Source: Verrucomicrobiia bacterium (lineage in GTDB: Bacteria; Patescibacteriota; Saccharimonadia; Saccharimonadales; Saccharimonadaceae). Taken from it: a stretch of 64,000 bases of DNA. This document shows positions 1 to 8,295 of this stretch, piece after piece. The DNA lies in contig DASPIB010000001.1 of the NCBI GenBank assembly GCA_035629335.1, positions 610,473-674,472 of the forward strand, in the 5' to 3' direction. The notes under the pieces were generated by a model. It worked only from the letters and a program-made list of their open reading frames with translations. It was not told the DNA's origin and ran no database searches. A program made the position numbers and the translations under genes. The number at the start of each line of letters is the position of its first letter. Position 1 is the first letter of the stretch.

Positions 1-176
1 TGCGCCTGCACCGCGCCCATCCAACACACCACTTCATGAGCAGTGTCAAATTTTGGCTCGTCGATGCATTGGCTTTGTAATCTTTTAGCGGCGATATCAT
101 AGTAATTTCTTTGCTTCGTTTGGCATCATGGCTTGCTTGAGGTGGCTGCGCCGATTTTAGGTGAAATTGTCGTCAT
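1..176 (-). pseudogene. Winged-helix DNA-binding protein, 5' part, frame-shifted
   Basis: The minus strand from the window edge reads IAAKRLQSQCIDEPKF and then HEVVCWMGAVQA, which matches the N-terminus of the winged-helix DNA-binding domain family (HTH_42, PF06224), where a short helix is followed by a 'W-GAVQAQ' motif. That frame has no start codon: going upstream it meets a TGA with no ATG, GTG or TTG between. A plausible start (ATG at 174-176) with a weak purine-rich upstream sequence lies in another frame, which runs 16 codons (MTTISPKIG...) before a TGA at 126-128. A single-base indel near 125-130 would join the two. Either the gene is decayed or the assembly has an error here. The rest of the gene lies outside the window, so the function of this copy cannot be judged. 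Confidence 0.5.
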
Positions 177-242
177 GGTTTCTCTTTAGTTATTGTTGGC
201 GAATGTGCTTATTTGACTTGGTAAGACGACGGTTCAAGAACA

Positions 243-920
243 TTACAGTTTATGTATTTCATCGATATTTGATGGCCTAGAGTTCATTATCTTTTTTAGG
301 GACTTAGCAAGGTGCGGCTGATCGGTGTAACCAGCTTCGATCGCTGCATCAATAGGGCGTTTGCCTTGTTGCAGCAAGATGATTGCCCGCTGGGCTTGCT
401 TAATTTGATTGAGATACTTTTTTGTTAGTCCGGTAGTGCGCGAAAAATGGCGCTGCTTTGCGCGTTCAGACATCGCCTTCGGTGCACCGCGCAGCTCGCC
501 CTCAACAACGGCATCGTTTTTTAAAATTTTCAGTGCAACCGTCTTATCGACAAGCTGCTCAGCATTCTCGAAGGTCGGGAACTCAAAGGCGTGCCCAGCA
601 AGCATAAAATGATCATCATCTAAATTCGGGAGCATTTCAGCACTATCGGTTAGCGTATCGGCCGGATGGAACGGCATATAGGCCCCTGACGCAAACGAGA
701 TAACCACCGACCCAGTGCCGGCTTGATACGGGACATACTGCGGTTTTGTGGCTTGTCCCGCTAGGAGCATTTGTCGTGCCCCTGATTTATGAATGAGAAC
801 AATTAAATCCCAGGAGCCATCGGGAGTTGCAAGGTATACTCCATCACTAATGTTCTGTGTTTTCCAGATAGTATCGATGTAGGGGCTTATAGATGCGCGA
901 CTTTTGTGGATTTGTGACAT
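243..920 (-). CDS. AraC-family transcriptional regulator
   Basis: A 225-residue protein with an unrecognised N-terminal half (about 1-125, probably a ligand-sensing beta barrel) and a C-terminal AraC/XylS helix-turn-helix region (about 150-220). The C-terminal part shows the typical pattern: FSRTTGLTKKYLNQIKQAQRA for the first unit, then IDAAIEAGYTDQPHLAKSLKK for the second. Family knowledge makes it a one-component DNA-binding regulator of nearby genes. It is a more distant relative of the two AraC proteins at 7.5 and 11.9 kb. A TATAAT box at 932-937 lies 11 nt before the start, so the leader would be only a few nucleotides and no ribosome binding site is visible. Target genes are unknown; the neighbouring DUF5655 gene lies upstream on the same strand. 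Confidence 0.8.
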   Translation of the reverse strand: MSQIHKSRASISPYIDTIWKTQNISDGVYLATPDGSWDLIVLIHKSGARQMLLAGQATKPQYVPYQAGTGSVVISFASGAYMPFHPADTLTDSAEMLPNLDDDHFMLAGHAFEFPTFENAEQLVDKTVALKILKNDAVVEGELRGAPKAMSERAKQRHFSRTTGLTKKYLNQIKQAQRAIILLQQGKRPIDAAIEAGYTDQPHLAKSLKKIMNSRPSNIDEIHKL

Positions 921-931
921 GTGTTGAGCTT

Positions 932-937
932 ATTATA
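932..937 (-). promoter_or_regulatory. -10 box TATAAT for the AraC-like gene at 243-920
   Basis: TATAAT on the minus strand, 11 nt before the ATG at 920, predicting a leader of about 5 nt. No good -35 hexamer is seen at 17 nt spacing. Confidence 0.45.
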
Positions 938-992
938 AGACAAAAATAACTCTTAGCCTAAAGCTATTAGGGGATTACACCGCAAAGTACGC

Positions 993-1382
993 CTAGGTAT
1001 TGGTACCCAACCCAAACTTATACGCTTCCTCAAACCATCCCAGTTGAGCTATAGTATCGATTGTCTCAATGCCCTGTATAGGTATTTGGTGAGTCCATTT
1101 GTCATCCCGGTATTTTATAATCTCGCGTATCAGGTTACGATTGTCGGTCTCCTTTTCGAGCATATCGAGCGTCAGCATGAGCGTGCCCTCTGGTTGTTTT
1201 TTTGTTGCCGGCGTTGCCCATACCCAAGCAAATTTTCTTTTTACACCAAATGACGCCTGAGTTTTCGTAACAGCCAGCTTTACGTCACCGCAAGCCTCAA
1301 TCTGGCGTTTAATATAATTGAAAAGCTTTAAGTTAGTCGGTTGCTGACCAAATAGTGTATCGATTGTCCAGTTTCCTTCCAT
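993..1382 (-). CDS. DUF5655-family protein
   Basis: A 129-residue soluble protein resembling DUF5655: the N-terminal 'W-IDTLFGQQPTNLKLF' part, then a 'VKLAVTKTQASFGVKRKFAWVW' strand pair and a C-terminal 'IETIDTIAQLGWFEEAY' helix. These small proteins often appear alone or fused to other DUFs and have no established function. It has no signal peptide and no membrane segment. The start is supported by a TATAAT box ending exactly 6 nt before the ATG (1389-1394), which predicts a leaderless transcript. There is no Shine-Dalgarno sequence. It sits 72 nt upstream of the AraC-like gene on the same strand, but that gene has its own -10 box. Confidence 0.65.
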   Translation of the reverse strand: MEGNWTIDTLFGQQPTNLKLFNYIKRQIEACGDVKLAVTKTQASFGVKRKFAWVWATPATKKQPEGTLMLTLDMLEKETDNRNLIREIIKYRDDKWTHQIPIQGIETIDTIAQLGWFEEAYKFGLGTNT

Positions 1383-1388
1383 AGTTTT

Positions 1389-1394
1389 ATTATA
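1389..1394 (-). promoter_or_regulatory. Leaderless-type -10 box TATAAT
   Basis: TATAAT on the minus strand, 6 nt before the ATG at 1382, so transcription would begin at or next to the start codon. Confidence 0.5.
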
Positions 1395-1526
1395 GAATAT
1401 TTAAGCCAATTGGCTTAGCTTTCCCCTGCAACAGACGATGCACATATCCACCGGTGCGTAAACCTTTTTGCCGAAAAAATCGAACAAGCATGAAAAGAAG
1501 CGCACAAGCGTCTACCGAGCGCCCCG

Positions 1527-4500
1527 TTACTTGACGGCTCCTTCAGGCTGTAGCGCCGTAATAATGCGGTCTTCCTGCATGGTGTTGTCGATCGCCTGCT
1601 GCAGGGTAGGTGGCTGCGGCAAAAAGCCGACATCGACCATATACGCAAAATAGGTACGAAGTAACTGTTCATCGAATGGTGGATAGGTAATGCCTGAATC
1701 TTTTAGCGCTTCTTGCAAATTCGACGAGTCGTATATACTCATATTCTCGTACAATTCCCACAGCGTACGGCTCTTGTAAATTTTTTCAGTCAACAGCGGC
1801 AAGAATGGCGCCAAAGCATTATCGTGACCCTTGTACTGCGTCACGCGTTCCGCCCAGACACTGTACGGCAGCTCCTCGAGCTGGTAGCCAAATGTAGCCC
1901 GTATTGCACCAAAGAATTCATTCAAGCCGGTGCTTTCTTGATGTGGCGGAACAATATGATACGCCTTATTAAAATTGCGTGAATCTCGACAGACAGCAAC
2001 AATTGCCCGCGCCACATAATCGACCGGCACAAATTCTTTGCGCTGTCTGGGCAAGTTTGGATAAACACCAAGTTGAATGCAGCCTTTTACGAGCCGGGCC
2101 ACGTAATCGTCGGTGTTGTTAACGCCGCTAATGCTGTCGCCCATAATAAAACCGGGGCGATGTACAGTGATGAGCATGCCACGCCGCTGAGCGATCCGCA
2201 AAATTTTCTCTGCTACCCATTTACTTTGGATATACCCAATGTCTTTGCTAACGGCTGCTTCACTGCGATCAAGGTCGTCGGCTTCGTAAATAGTAGTAAT
2301 TTCCTCTAAAAAGCCGATTGGCCCAAAAACCGCCGCGGTCGATAAATAATGAACCGGCTTCGTACGGCCATGACCGGCAAATTCGAGGATGTTTTGGGTG
2401 CCAATAACGTTAGCCGGCTTATGAAGCTCGTACGATTGTATGTAATTTACCTTAGCGCCGTTATGGTACACCGTGTCTACAGCTCCCGCTAATTTCTCGT
2501 AGGATTGCCGCGACAACCCAAGATGTGGCCGCTCAAGCGAACCCGCGACCGGCTTTAGGTGCTTGGCGTAGTCATTATTCCATATGCCGTATTTCTCGAG
2601 GTTGCTTCGGATACGCTTCATGCCCTCACGCTGGTTTGCAGCGCGCACTAAACAGTAAATGGTTATTTGCGGTGAAGCTGCAATTAACTCCCGGATCAAA
2701 AACGCACCCAAAAACCCGGTCGCGCCAGTTAACAGTACTGCTGATTGCCTGTATGCATTTGGATTAAATACCTCTTTTGGCCGGATGTCATCGGCAAGCG
2801 CTACTTCTTCTGGTAGGCGCAGTGTTCGTTGCTGCTTGAGGCTAGCTAGTAACCGTGCGATGGTTGGCTGTTCATATAAAATCCCGGCCGTCAGTTCTGT
2901 CTTAAGCAGCCGCTGCATATCAACTGTTAGACGGGCCGCTAATAGCGAGTTGCCGCCAAGCGCAAAGAAATCATCCTCTATGCCGATTGGCTGCACGCGC
3001 AAAAGTGCTTGCCAGACTTCAACTAATTGCCGCTCTTGGTCATTTTGTGGTGCCACATACGGCGCACTGAGTGTCCGTTCGAAAGTTTGTAGCTGCAGCA
3101 AAGCTTTCTTGTCGACTTTGCCATTTGTGTTATGTGGCAACGACTCGAGCGCCATGATGTGCGCCGGCTGCATGTAGTCGGGCAACTTTTTGGCAAGGTA
3201 GTGCCTCAGGGAATCTGCGCGAAACGCTCTACCTGCGCGCGGCACCACAAAGGCGACGACCCGCTTGTCTCCAGCGGTTGGCTCTTGCACCACCACCGCA
3301 CAGGCCTTAACGTTCTGGTGTTTAAGAATAGTATTCTCAATCTCACCCAGTTCGATACGAAAGCCGCGGATCTTGACCTGCTGGTCTATTCGACCCAAAA
3401 ATTCCACCTCACCCTGGTGGTTCAGCTGCACCAAATCGCCAGTCTGATATACAATATCGTTTGGATCGCCCGTGACCGGATTAACAATAAATTTTTCCTT
3501 CGTTAACTCTGGTCGATTAAGATAGCCGAGCCCAACGCCCTGGCCACCAACAACAAGCTCGCCCGGGCTGCCTTCGGGGACTTCTCGCAGGTTTTTATCA
3601 AGAATGTATAACGTCGTTTCTGGGACTGCGCGACCTATCGGTACGTTCCCAGTCAGTTTTGCGCCTGGTCGAATACTATAAGAGGTCGCCATAATTGAAT
3701 TTTCGGTTGGACCGTAAGCGTTAATTATCGTCGCCTTTAAGCGGGCACTGGCCCGCTGCGTAAGGGCTGGCAGCATTACGTCGCCGCCAGTGTAGATGCA
3801 TTCTACATTACGCAGGTCATCTAAATGTTCTTCGATCATAATGTGATACAAGCTGGTGGTTAAAGTAAGAACAGTAACGCCATAGCGTTTTATTGCCTGA
3901 CTGATACTTGCTGGCGTGGTATCATCGCTGTGAATTGCCAAGCGCGCACCATTCAACAGCGCCGTCCACAGTTCATACACCGAAAGATCGAACGACGTCT
4001 GGGCTTGCAACAGCAAAGTTTGCGGCCGCTTAAAATCAACGTATTTCGGCAGATGCTTAGCAATGCGCGTAATGCCGCGATGGGGAATCACCACACCCTT
4101 AGGCGTGCCGGTTGATCCGGAAGTATAAATCACATACAGCGGGTCATCACCAGAAAGATGCACCTTAGGCGTCGTATCGGGAAGCGCATTAATAAGAGTA
4201 GCTTCAGCGTCAAGCTTGATTGTCTTAATTGATAGCTTCGGTAGAGTTTCGGTGAGCAGGGAAGTGGTAATGAGCAGTCGTGTTTTTGTATCTTCAATAA
4301 TAAAGGTGTATCGTTCAGCCGGGAGGCGCCGATCGACCGGCACATAAGCGGCACCGGTTTTTATAATAGCCAGGATGGTGACTGCTAACTCTATCGATCG
4401 ATCAAGTGTAAACGCCACCAGGTCACCCTTTTTTACGCCTTGCCGCACCAGATAATTCGCCAAGCGGTTACTAGCCGCGTCGAGTTCTCTGTAGGTCATC

Positions 4501-4589
4501 ACGCGGCCATCTTGAATTAGCGCTTGTGCGTCCGGATTATTGCGCACTTGCGCGCCAAACACCTCTACAACAGTCTGTTTCTGTGTCAT
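1527..4589 (-). CDS. NRPS-like A-PCP-thioester reductase (carboxylate/amino acid reductase) 1
   Basis: A single-module protein of about 1020 residues. The adenylation domain (about 1-500) has core motifs YTSGSTGTPKGV, NAYGPTEN, TGDL, GRIDQQVKIRGFRIELGE and NGKVDKK. It is followed by a peptidyl carrier domain (FALGGNSLLAARL, phosphopantetheine serine) and a C-terminal SDR-type reductase (LLTGATGFLGAF nucleotide-binding loop, YIQSKWVAEK active-site Tyr/Lys). By family knowledge it activates a carboxylic acid with ATP, loads it on the carrier and releases it by NAD(P)H reduction as an aldehyde. The pocket keeps the conserved Asp of 'FDLSVYE', which usually means an amino acid substrate; a hand-read pocket is D-L-Y-T-I-T-A-I-M-K. 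The ATG at 4589 is preferred to a TTG 18 nt upstream because it aligns with Met1 of the paralogue at 15984 and follows a GGGGGTGGG sequence. There is no condensation domain. Confidence 0.9.
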   Translation of the reverse strand: MTQKQTVVEVFGAQVRNNPDAQALIQDGRVMTYRELDAASNRLANYLVRQGVKKGDLVAFTLDRSIELAVTILAIIKTGAAYVPVDRRLPAERYTFIIEDTKTRLLITTSLLTETLPKLSIKTIKLDAEATLINALPDTTPKVHLSGDDPLYVIYTSGSTGTPKGVVIPHRGITRIAKHLPKYVDFKRPQTLLLQAQTSFDLSVYELWTALLNGARLAIHSDDTTPASISQAIKRYGVTVLTLTTSLYHIMIEEHLDDLRNVECIYTGGDVMLPALTQRASARLKATIINAYGPTENSIMATSYSIRPGAKLTGNVPIGRAVPETTLYILDKNLREVPEGSPGELVVGGQGVGLGYLNRPELTKEKFIVNPVTGDPNDIVYQTGDLVQLNHQGEVEFLGRIDQQVKIRGFRIELGEIENTILKHQNVKACAVVVQEPTAGDKRVVAFVVPRAGRAFRADSLRHYLAKKLPDYMQPAHIMALESLPHNTNGKVDKKALLQLQTFERTLSAPYVAPQNDQERQLVEVWQALLRVQPIGIEDDFFALGGNSLLAARLTVDMQRLLKTELTAGILYEQPTIARLLASLKQQRTLRLPEEVALADDIRPKEVFNPNAYRQSAVLLTGATGFLGAFLIRELIAASPQITIYCLVRAANQREGMKRIRSNLEKYGIWNNDYAKHLKPVAGSLERPHLGLSRQSYEKLAGAVDTVYHNGAKVNYIQSYELHKPANVIGTQNILEFAGHGRTKPVHYLSTAAVFGPIGFLEEITTIYEADDLDRSEAAVSKDIGYIQSKWVAEKILRIAQRRGMLITVHRPGFIMGDSISGVNNTDDYVARLVKGCIQLGVYPNLPRQRKEFVPVDYVARAIVAVCRDSRNFNKAYHIVPPHQESTGLNEFFGAIRATFGYQLEELPYSVWAERVTQYKGHDNALAPFLPLLTEKIYKSRTLWELYENMSIYDSSNLQEALKDSGITYPPFDEQLLRTYFAYMVDVGFLPQPPTLQQAIDNTMQEDRIITALQPEGAVK

Positions 4590-4996
4590 CCCACCCCCGA
4601 ATTTCAATTATCATTTTAAGTATACGCTGCTTTGTTTAAACTTTGCTTAAATCGACATTGTGCCACCTGCCGCTACTATGCAATACCTGAACTTTAAAGG
4701 CATGGAGGCGCAATATGCTACTGGGTTACCTAATGCCGCAAAGCGAATACCTTCGTCCGCCGGGAATAAGATTGAAAGTGCTCACCAAACTTGTCCACTA
4801 GGAAGTTTTGCGCGTAACTTGATCGGATTATTTCAGCCATAGTATCGAGGACAAAAACTTTACTTCTTAATTGCTTTTTGCGGTTTTTTATTGTAGAGTA
4901 GATAAGTTCCTTGACAAGTCACCGGGAGCTATTCATCTCTTAGCAGCAGGTGAGTGGCTTCTGGTAGCTGACTGTTCGTGAAACGGAAGGATTACC
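4590..4996. other. Intergenic region between divergent genes
   Basis: About 400 nt between the divergent reductase (minus) and the serpin-like gene (plus). A TATACT sequence at about 4620-4625 (minus) could be the -10 box for the reductase. A TTGACA is present at 4911-4916 (plus), but no matching -10 box lies at normal spacing. A 60-codon open frame at 4660-4842 has no ribosome binding site or recognisable content. The start at 4997 is preceded by GGAAGGATTACC, a usable ribosome binding site. Confidence 0.4.
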
Positions 4997-6046
4997 ATGC
5001 CTGACACGCAGCGTGACCTTGCCCCGAGTGCCCCCGGCGGCTCCAAGATCGAGCTGCCGCAGCTCACTGGCAGTCTCGCTTTTGCCAACGGCCCGGCGGC
5101 CCGAGCGCTACTGGAGTTTGCTCGTGTTTCTGGCTTCGGCTCACTCGAGAATCTCAACTTGATTGGCATCAACGAGGCACAGCAGGAGTTCGTCGACTGG
5201 ATCGTGAAGCACTACGCTGAGATCCCGCAGCTCCGCGATCTGACTTCGATGACTAGTCACGACTGGGAAGTGCTCAACAACTTCTTGGTTAGCAACGGCT
5301 TCGACCCGCTGTTCACGCAGTTCGACCCGAACGACCTGGGCATCTGCTCGATCGTCAAGAAGGCCATGGAATGGACAGCGGCCGGCACGCCGACCTCCAT
5401 TTACCGCGACGCGGATGGCAAGTCCTATCCGGGCTTCAAGCTCGAAGGGGATGCCGCACAGGTTCAGTCGCTCCAGCACGGCGTATTCTCGCGGCGCATC
5501 GCCATCGCCACGAAGGGCCACGAGACCATCTATTTGGCGATGCTGCCAGAAGAGATGGAAGGCCCGCGAGACGGTGCTCATTTGCTCCAGATGGCTCGTC
5601 AGATGCTGGCGGCACGTGCGCGCACCGATTACGGCTTCAGCGGCGCCATCATTCCGATGATCACCTTCGACCAGGTTGCCGAGCTGAACTGGCTTGATGG
5701 CCTGCGCATCAACCCGCCCGATGGCACATCGAACATCTTGGCCTCGTGTCGTCAGCACGTTAAGTTCTACATGAACGAGCGTGGCGCACGGCTGGAAGCG
5801 GCTTTCGCCGGCGTTGTCGCTCGCGGCTTGCCGCCAGCGCCGCTCGTCATCGACCGGCACTTTGTACTGGCTGTGTTGACGGCACCACCGCAACCACGGT
5901 GCTCTACCTGCACCCGGACGACAGCTGGTCGGCGCCTCCGGTTGGTAGTATCAGCTAAGGATTTGTCAGGGCAGCCGGTCGGCGAAGGATTTTGTGCGTC
6001 TTCGGACCACAGCCTTTGCCACCGGCAGTTCCCTAGAGTTATCTAG
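4997..6046 (+). CDS. Serpin-like protein, GC-rich, apparently frame-shifted near the 3' end
   Basis: The middle and end follow the serpin order: 'SIVKKAMEW', a polar beta region, 'IYLAMLPEE', then HVKFYMNERGARLEAAFA, which resembles the serpin hinge (V-x-VNE-x-G-x-x-AAA), then a proline-rich loop and 'LVIDRHFV', like the serpin 'ADRPFLF' strand. If correct, it would be a protease inhibitor with the reactive loop around residues 275-290. No secretion signal is seen. The open frame turns arginine/cysteine-rich after about residue 293. In another frame the sequence continues CVDGTTATTVLYLHPDDSW, the expected last strand pair, and stops at TAA 5956-5958. This suggests a one-base loss near 5862-5875 or an assembly error. 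The tail after 5958 lies in a hairpin and is probably not coding. Codons end mostly in G/C, unlike the neighbours. The family assignment is by eye only. Confidence 0.5.
   Translation: MPDTQRDLAPSAPGGSKIELPQLTGSLAFANGPAARALLEFARVSGFGSLENLNLIGINEAQQEFVDWIVKHYAEIPQLRDLTSMTSHDWEVLNNFLVSNGFDPLFTQFDPNDLGICSIVKKAMEWTAAGTPTSIYRDADGKSYPGFKLEGDAAQVQSLQHGVFSRRIAIATKGHETIYLAMLPEEMEGPRDGAHLLQMARQMLAARARTDYGFSGAIIPMITFDQVAELNWLDGLRINPPDGTSNILASCRQHVKFYMNERGARLEAAFAGVVARGLPPAPLVIDRHFVLAVLTAPPQPRCSTCTRTTAGRRLRLVVSAKDLSGQPVGEGFCASSDHSLCHRQFPRVI
5974..6026 (+). other. Long RNA hairpin with UUCG tetraloop
   Basis: GCCGGT pairs with ACCGGC, then GGCGAAGG with CCTTTGCC, then GTG and GTC with GACCAC around a bulged C, closing on a TTCG tetraloop at 6001-6004. 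About 20 base pairs in all. It begins 15 nt after the frame-restored stop of the serpin-like gene and is not followed by a T-run, so it may be an mRNA 3' end stabiliser or part of a terminator. Confidence 0.55.
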
Positions 6047-6067
6047 CAAATAGATTGTTGTAGGGAA
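6029..6067 (+). other. Second inverted repeat after the serpin-like gene
   Basis: TTCCCTA (6029-6035) pairs with TAGGGAA (6061-6067) and encloses ATCTA/TAGAT (6041-6045, 6051-6055). It directly follows the UUCG hairpin. No T-run follows. Confidence 0.4.
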
Positions 6068-6103
6068 TTACACTAAATTGTGGAGAGCTGGTGCAAACAG
6101 AAA

Positions 6104-6142
6104 TAAAAAAGTGCACCCAACCGATTTAGTCAGTTGGGCGCA
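6104..6142 (-). terminator. Rho-independent terminator for the gene at 6154-6588
   Basis: Read on the minus strand, TGCGCCCAAC and GTTGGGTGCA form a stem with one mismatch, followed by a run of six T at 6105-6110. It lies 12 nt after the stop. Confidence 0.75.
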
Positions 6143-6153
6143 TGTGTAAATGC

Positions 6154-6588
6154 CTAGGGTGCTGAAATCACGCAGGAAAAGTGATTCCACTTCCCTAGGT
6201 ATTTTGCCCAATCGATCCCCAATGAATCATAGAACACATCTTCGCCCCATCCATCAAAAGGTGCTAAACCAAGCACATGGGCTTCAACTCCCACTTCATG
6301 ATCACCGACATCCATGATAACCACTGTCAGAGACTGACCCATGTCGTTCTGAGCGCTTATAAAACCCCTAAAGATAAAGGTCGAGTCAACGTGGTGAAAT
6401 CCTGCCGCTGGATCATAAAAATTTACTGGTCGACAACAGAAAAGCTGATACCGCGCGCCTTTTACGAGTTGCTTCAAGAGTTTACCTTTTCCAGGCTTTA
6501 GTCTATGACGAACTTCCCCTTTATCAACATACTGCTCACTGCTAGGACAAGTTTCAAGCCTAGTGAAATATGGATTATACTCAGGCAT
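6154..6588 (-). CDS. Hypothetical protein
   Basis: A 144-residue soluble protein I do not recognise. It is rich in aromatic residues and has four cysteines (CPSS near the N-terminus, an adjacent CC pair in the middle and one near the C-terminus), with no signal peptide or membrane segment. The start has a good ribosome binding site (TGGAGCGATA before ATG). A -10-like TATGAT at 6600-6605 and a perfect 16-bp palindrome just upstream indicate regulated transcription. A terminator follows, so it is a single-gene unit. A restricted accessory protein is the most that can be said. Confidence 0.55.
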   Translation of the reverse strand: MPEYNPYFTRLETCPSSEQYVDKGEVRHRLKPGKGKLLKQLVKGARYQLFCCRPVNFYDPAAGFHHVDSTFIFRGFISAQNDMGQSLTVVIMDVGDHEVGVEAHVLGLAPFDGWGEDVFYDSLGIDWAKYLGKWNHFSCVISAP

Positions 6589-6614
6589 TATCGCTCCAGA
6601 TCATAGTAGGGAGA

Positions 6615-6630
6615 TACGATAACTATCGTA
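6615..6630. promoter_or_regulatory. 16-bp palindromic operator
   Basis: TACGATAACTATCGTA: 7-bp arms around a 2-bp centre, immediately upstream of the TATGAT -10 box (6600-6605) of the gene at 6154-6588. It covers where a -35 box would be, so a bound protein would control access of RNA polymerase. The cognate regulator is unknown. Confidence 0.6.
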
Positions 6631-6823
6631 ACACAACAGTCTACGCAATTTGAAGCACCGGTTATTATCTCATCCTCGATAGCGTCTTGCCGGGCCGAAA
6701 TTCAACTGGCTAATAAACGAGCAGCGAAGAACTGATCTACTTTCAAATATCTCTTTAGAAATGCACTAAAATAGGAGCGTCTAATTGACGCTCCTATTTG
6801 CTAGAATAGCTGGCCGGCCGTAG

Positions 6824-7420
6824 CTAGGCTTTTACAGGCTCGAAGGTCACGAGCAGCGAAGTATCATCTAGCGCCTTTGCTTCTATTAGTCGGAAATCTT
6901 TTTGCTCCGAAAGCGTGTCGAATAAGCGTTCGCCATCGTTCGTTACAACCGTGTGCACTTGGATGATATATTTATCAATCAGATCAGCTTCGGTAAGGGA
7001 TCGCACCAGAACAGGGCTACCAAAGATGATAATGTCGCCACCGTCGGTCATCTTTAAGTCTTTAATCTGGTTTACAACATTGTCACCAGTCAGCTGCTCG
7101 GGAGTCTCGTAATCGCCCCACTTCAGCTCGTCAAGCGGGCGATCGCCAGTAACAACTATCTTGTGTGCACTGTTTATTTTTTTACCTAAAGGTATATCGC
7201 TGATGGCGGGCATTATCGGCCATTTCCTTGATAAGTCTTCGTAGGTGCCTCGGCCCAACAGAATCGTGTCGACGTTTTCCATAGCTTCGAGCAAAGCGTC
7301 AGAGCCCACTTCTAGGCTATTGTTAGTTGTCCAAGCCATGAAGTTGGTCTTGTCTTCGCGTGGGTCGCCGGTCACCACACCATTAAAAGTACTGTGAATA
7401 AATAGACTAATTTTACGCAT
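6824..7420 (-). CDS. Dihydrofolate reductase-fold (RibD C-terminal) protein 1
   Basis: A 198-residue protein of the RibD_C/DHFR-like family (as YyaP, YwjB). Seen: MRKISLFIHSTFNGVVTGDP at the N-terminus (the first strand with the 'T-x-G' of the family), DTILLGRGTYEDL, KIVVTGDRPL and GGDIIIFGSPVLVRSL, the nucleotide-binding Gly loop. These proteins probably bind NADPH; substrates are mostly unknown and few are true DHFRs. It is a close paralogue of the protein at 9020-9604. The gene lies 80 nt downstream of an AraC-like regulator on the same strand, with a palindrome and promoter-like sequence between, so it is probably that regulator's target. CAGGAACAGT before ATG is a weak ribosome binding site. 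Confidence 0.85.
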   Translation of the reverse strand: MRKISLFIHSTFNGVVTGDPREDKTNFMAWTTNNSLEVGSDALLEAMENVDTILLGRGTYEDLSRKWPIMPAISDIPLGKKINSAHKIVVTGDRPLDELKWGDYETPEQLTGDNVVNQIKDLKMTDGGDIIIFGSPVLVRSLTEADLIDKYIIQVHTVVTNDGERLFDTLSEQKDFRLIEAKALDDTSLLVTFEPVKA

Positions 7421-7456
7421 ACTGTTCCTGCTTACTTATATTTATAAGCCCACTGT

Positions 7457-7487
7457 ACCATACCCGGACGTGTAAATATTGTATATT
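7457..7487 (-). promoter_or_regulatory. Promoter with palindromic operator AATAT-N3-ATATT
   Basis: Palindrome AATATTGTATATT at 7475-7487 overlaps a -35-like TATACA (7480-7485), 17 nt from a TATGGT -10 box (7457-7462, minus strand). The same AATAT-N3-ATATT palindrome occurs at 11854-11866 in the same place of the duplicated AraC/DHFR unit. Confidence 0.55.
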
Positions 7488-7500
7488 TTGACACCCTCGT

Positions 7501-8184
7501 TCACGGAAGTTGCGGTAAGTGAGCCAGTTGTTTAGGAGTGTACCCTAAAAGTCGTTTTGATGCATGGACAAAGTGCGCTTGATCAACAAAATCCAGCTCC
7601 ACAGCAGTTTCCGTAGCTGATTGACCATCTTTTAATAGCCGCAGTGCCCGATGCATACGATTCAACTGATAAAGTCGATAGGCCGAGAGGCCGGTTGTCC
7701 GCTTAACCAATCGAGAGTAGGCTCGAGGCGATAGCGTACTGGTTATCTGCTTAAATTTATCGTTAAAGGGACTTTCCTGTAGGTAACCAGCCGCAAAAAA
7801 CTGATCAATGAGCGCCTCTGCATTATCAAAGTCGGGGAATTGCCAGTAGGTTTCATTGAACCAAAATTGCGCCGTATGATTAGACCATATAGACATCGAA
7901 CGGTTGATGAATTTGCGGGCCGAGAAACCTTTTAAGCGCACGCCCGGCTGCAAGCGGATAGCCATGCACGAATAATCCGCCGCCAGTGATTCTTTGCGTG
8001 GTTTAGTCTCGGGACCTCTTAAAATAACCCTGGTACTGCCGTTTTCTTTAACGAGCGTTAACGTTATACAGGGGTCTGGAATCACTGCTCGCGATGTTGC
8101 CGCAGTGGTAGTGCATGTCCAAACCGACGCTATAAAGTCTGAGTTTGAAGCTCGTTCTCGCCAAATCAGGCTTGTATCTTTCAT
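7501..8184 (-). CDS. AraC-family transcriptional regulator, paralogue A
   Basis: A 227-residue protein: N-terminal sensing half (WRERASNSDFIASVWTC..., then ILRGPETKPRKES, IRLQPGVRLKGF) and a C-terminal AraC HTH region (YSRLVKRTTGLSAYRLYQL; AVELDFVDQAHFVHASKRLL). It is clearly homologous along its whole length to the protein at 11877-12557. In both cases the gene immediately downstream is a DHFR-fold protein, preceded by the same palindrome. The start is set by a TATAAT box 6 nt upstream (8191-8196), predicting a leaderless mRNA; a TGGACT at 8214-8219 gives a 17-nt spacer. The ligand is unknown. A role in control of the following reductase is inferred from context. Confidence 0.85.
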   Translation of the reverse strand: MKDTSLIWRERASNSDFIASVWTCTTTAATSRAVIPDPCITLTLVKENGSTRVILRGPETKPRKESLAADYSCMAIRLQPGVRLKGFSARKFINRSMSIWSNHTAQFWFNETYWQFPDFDNAEALIDQFFAAGYLQESPFNDKFKQITSTLSPRAYSRLVKRTTGLSAYRLYQLNRMHRALRLLKDGQSATETAVELDFVDQAHFVHASKRLLGYTPKQLAHLPQLP

Positions 8185-8190
8185 TTGTAT

Positions 8191-8219
8191 ATTATAACAT
8201 TAATATACGTAATAGTCCA
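8191..8219 (-). promoter_or_regulatory. Leaderless promoter TGGACT-N17-TATAAT-N6-ATG
   Basis: Minus-strand -35-like TGGACT (8214-8219), 17-nt spacer, TATAAT (8191-8196), then 6 nt to the ATG at 8184. Confidence 0.6.
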
Positions 8220-8295
8220 GGATTCGGGCAGCCGTCCTCCGAAAGCTCGTAAATTCTGTTTTGTCAATCTCGATAAAACAAGACTTGCACGCGCA

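Noticed and set aside
1415..1672. Minus-strand open frame overlapping the 3' end of the first reductase
   Set aside because: Shadow frame; the reductase ends naturally here, as its paralogue does.
4660..4842. 60-codon open frame between the first reductase and the serpin-like gene
   Set aside because: No ribosome binding site or promoter, no recognisable content, located in a divergent promoter region.
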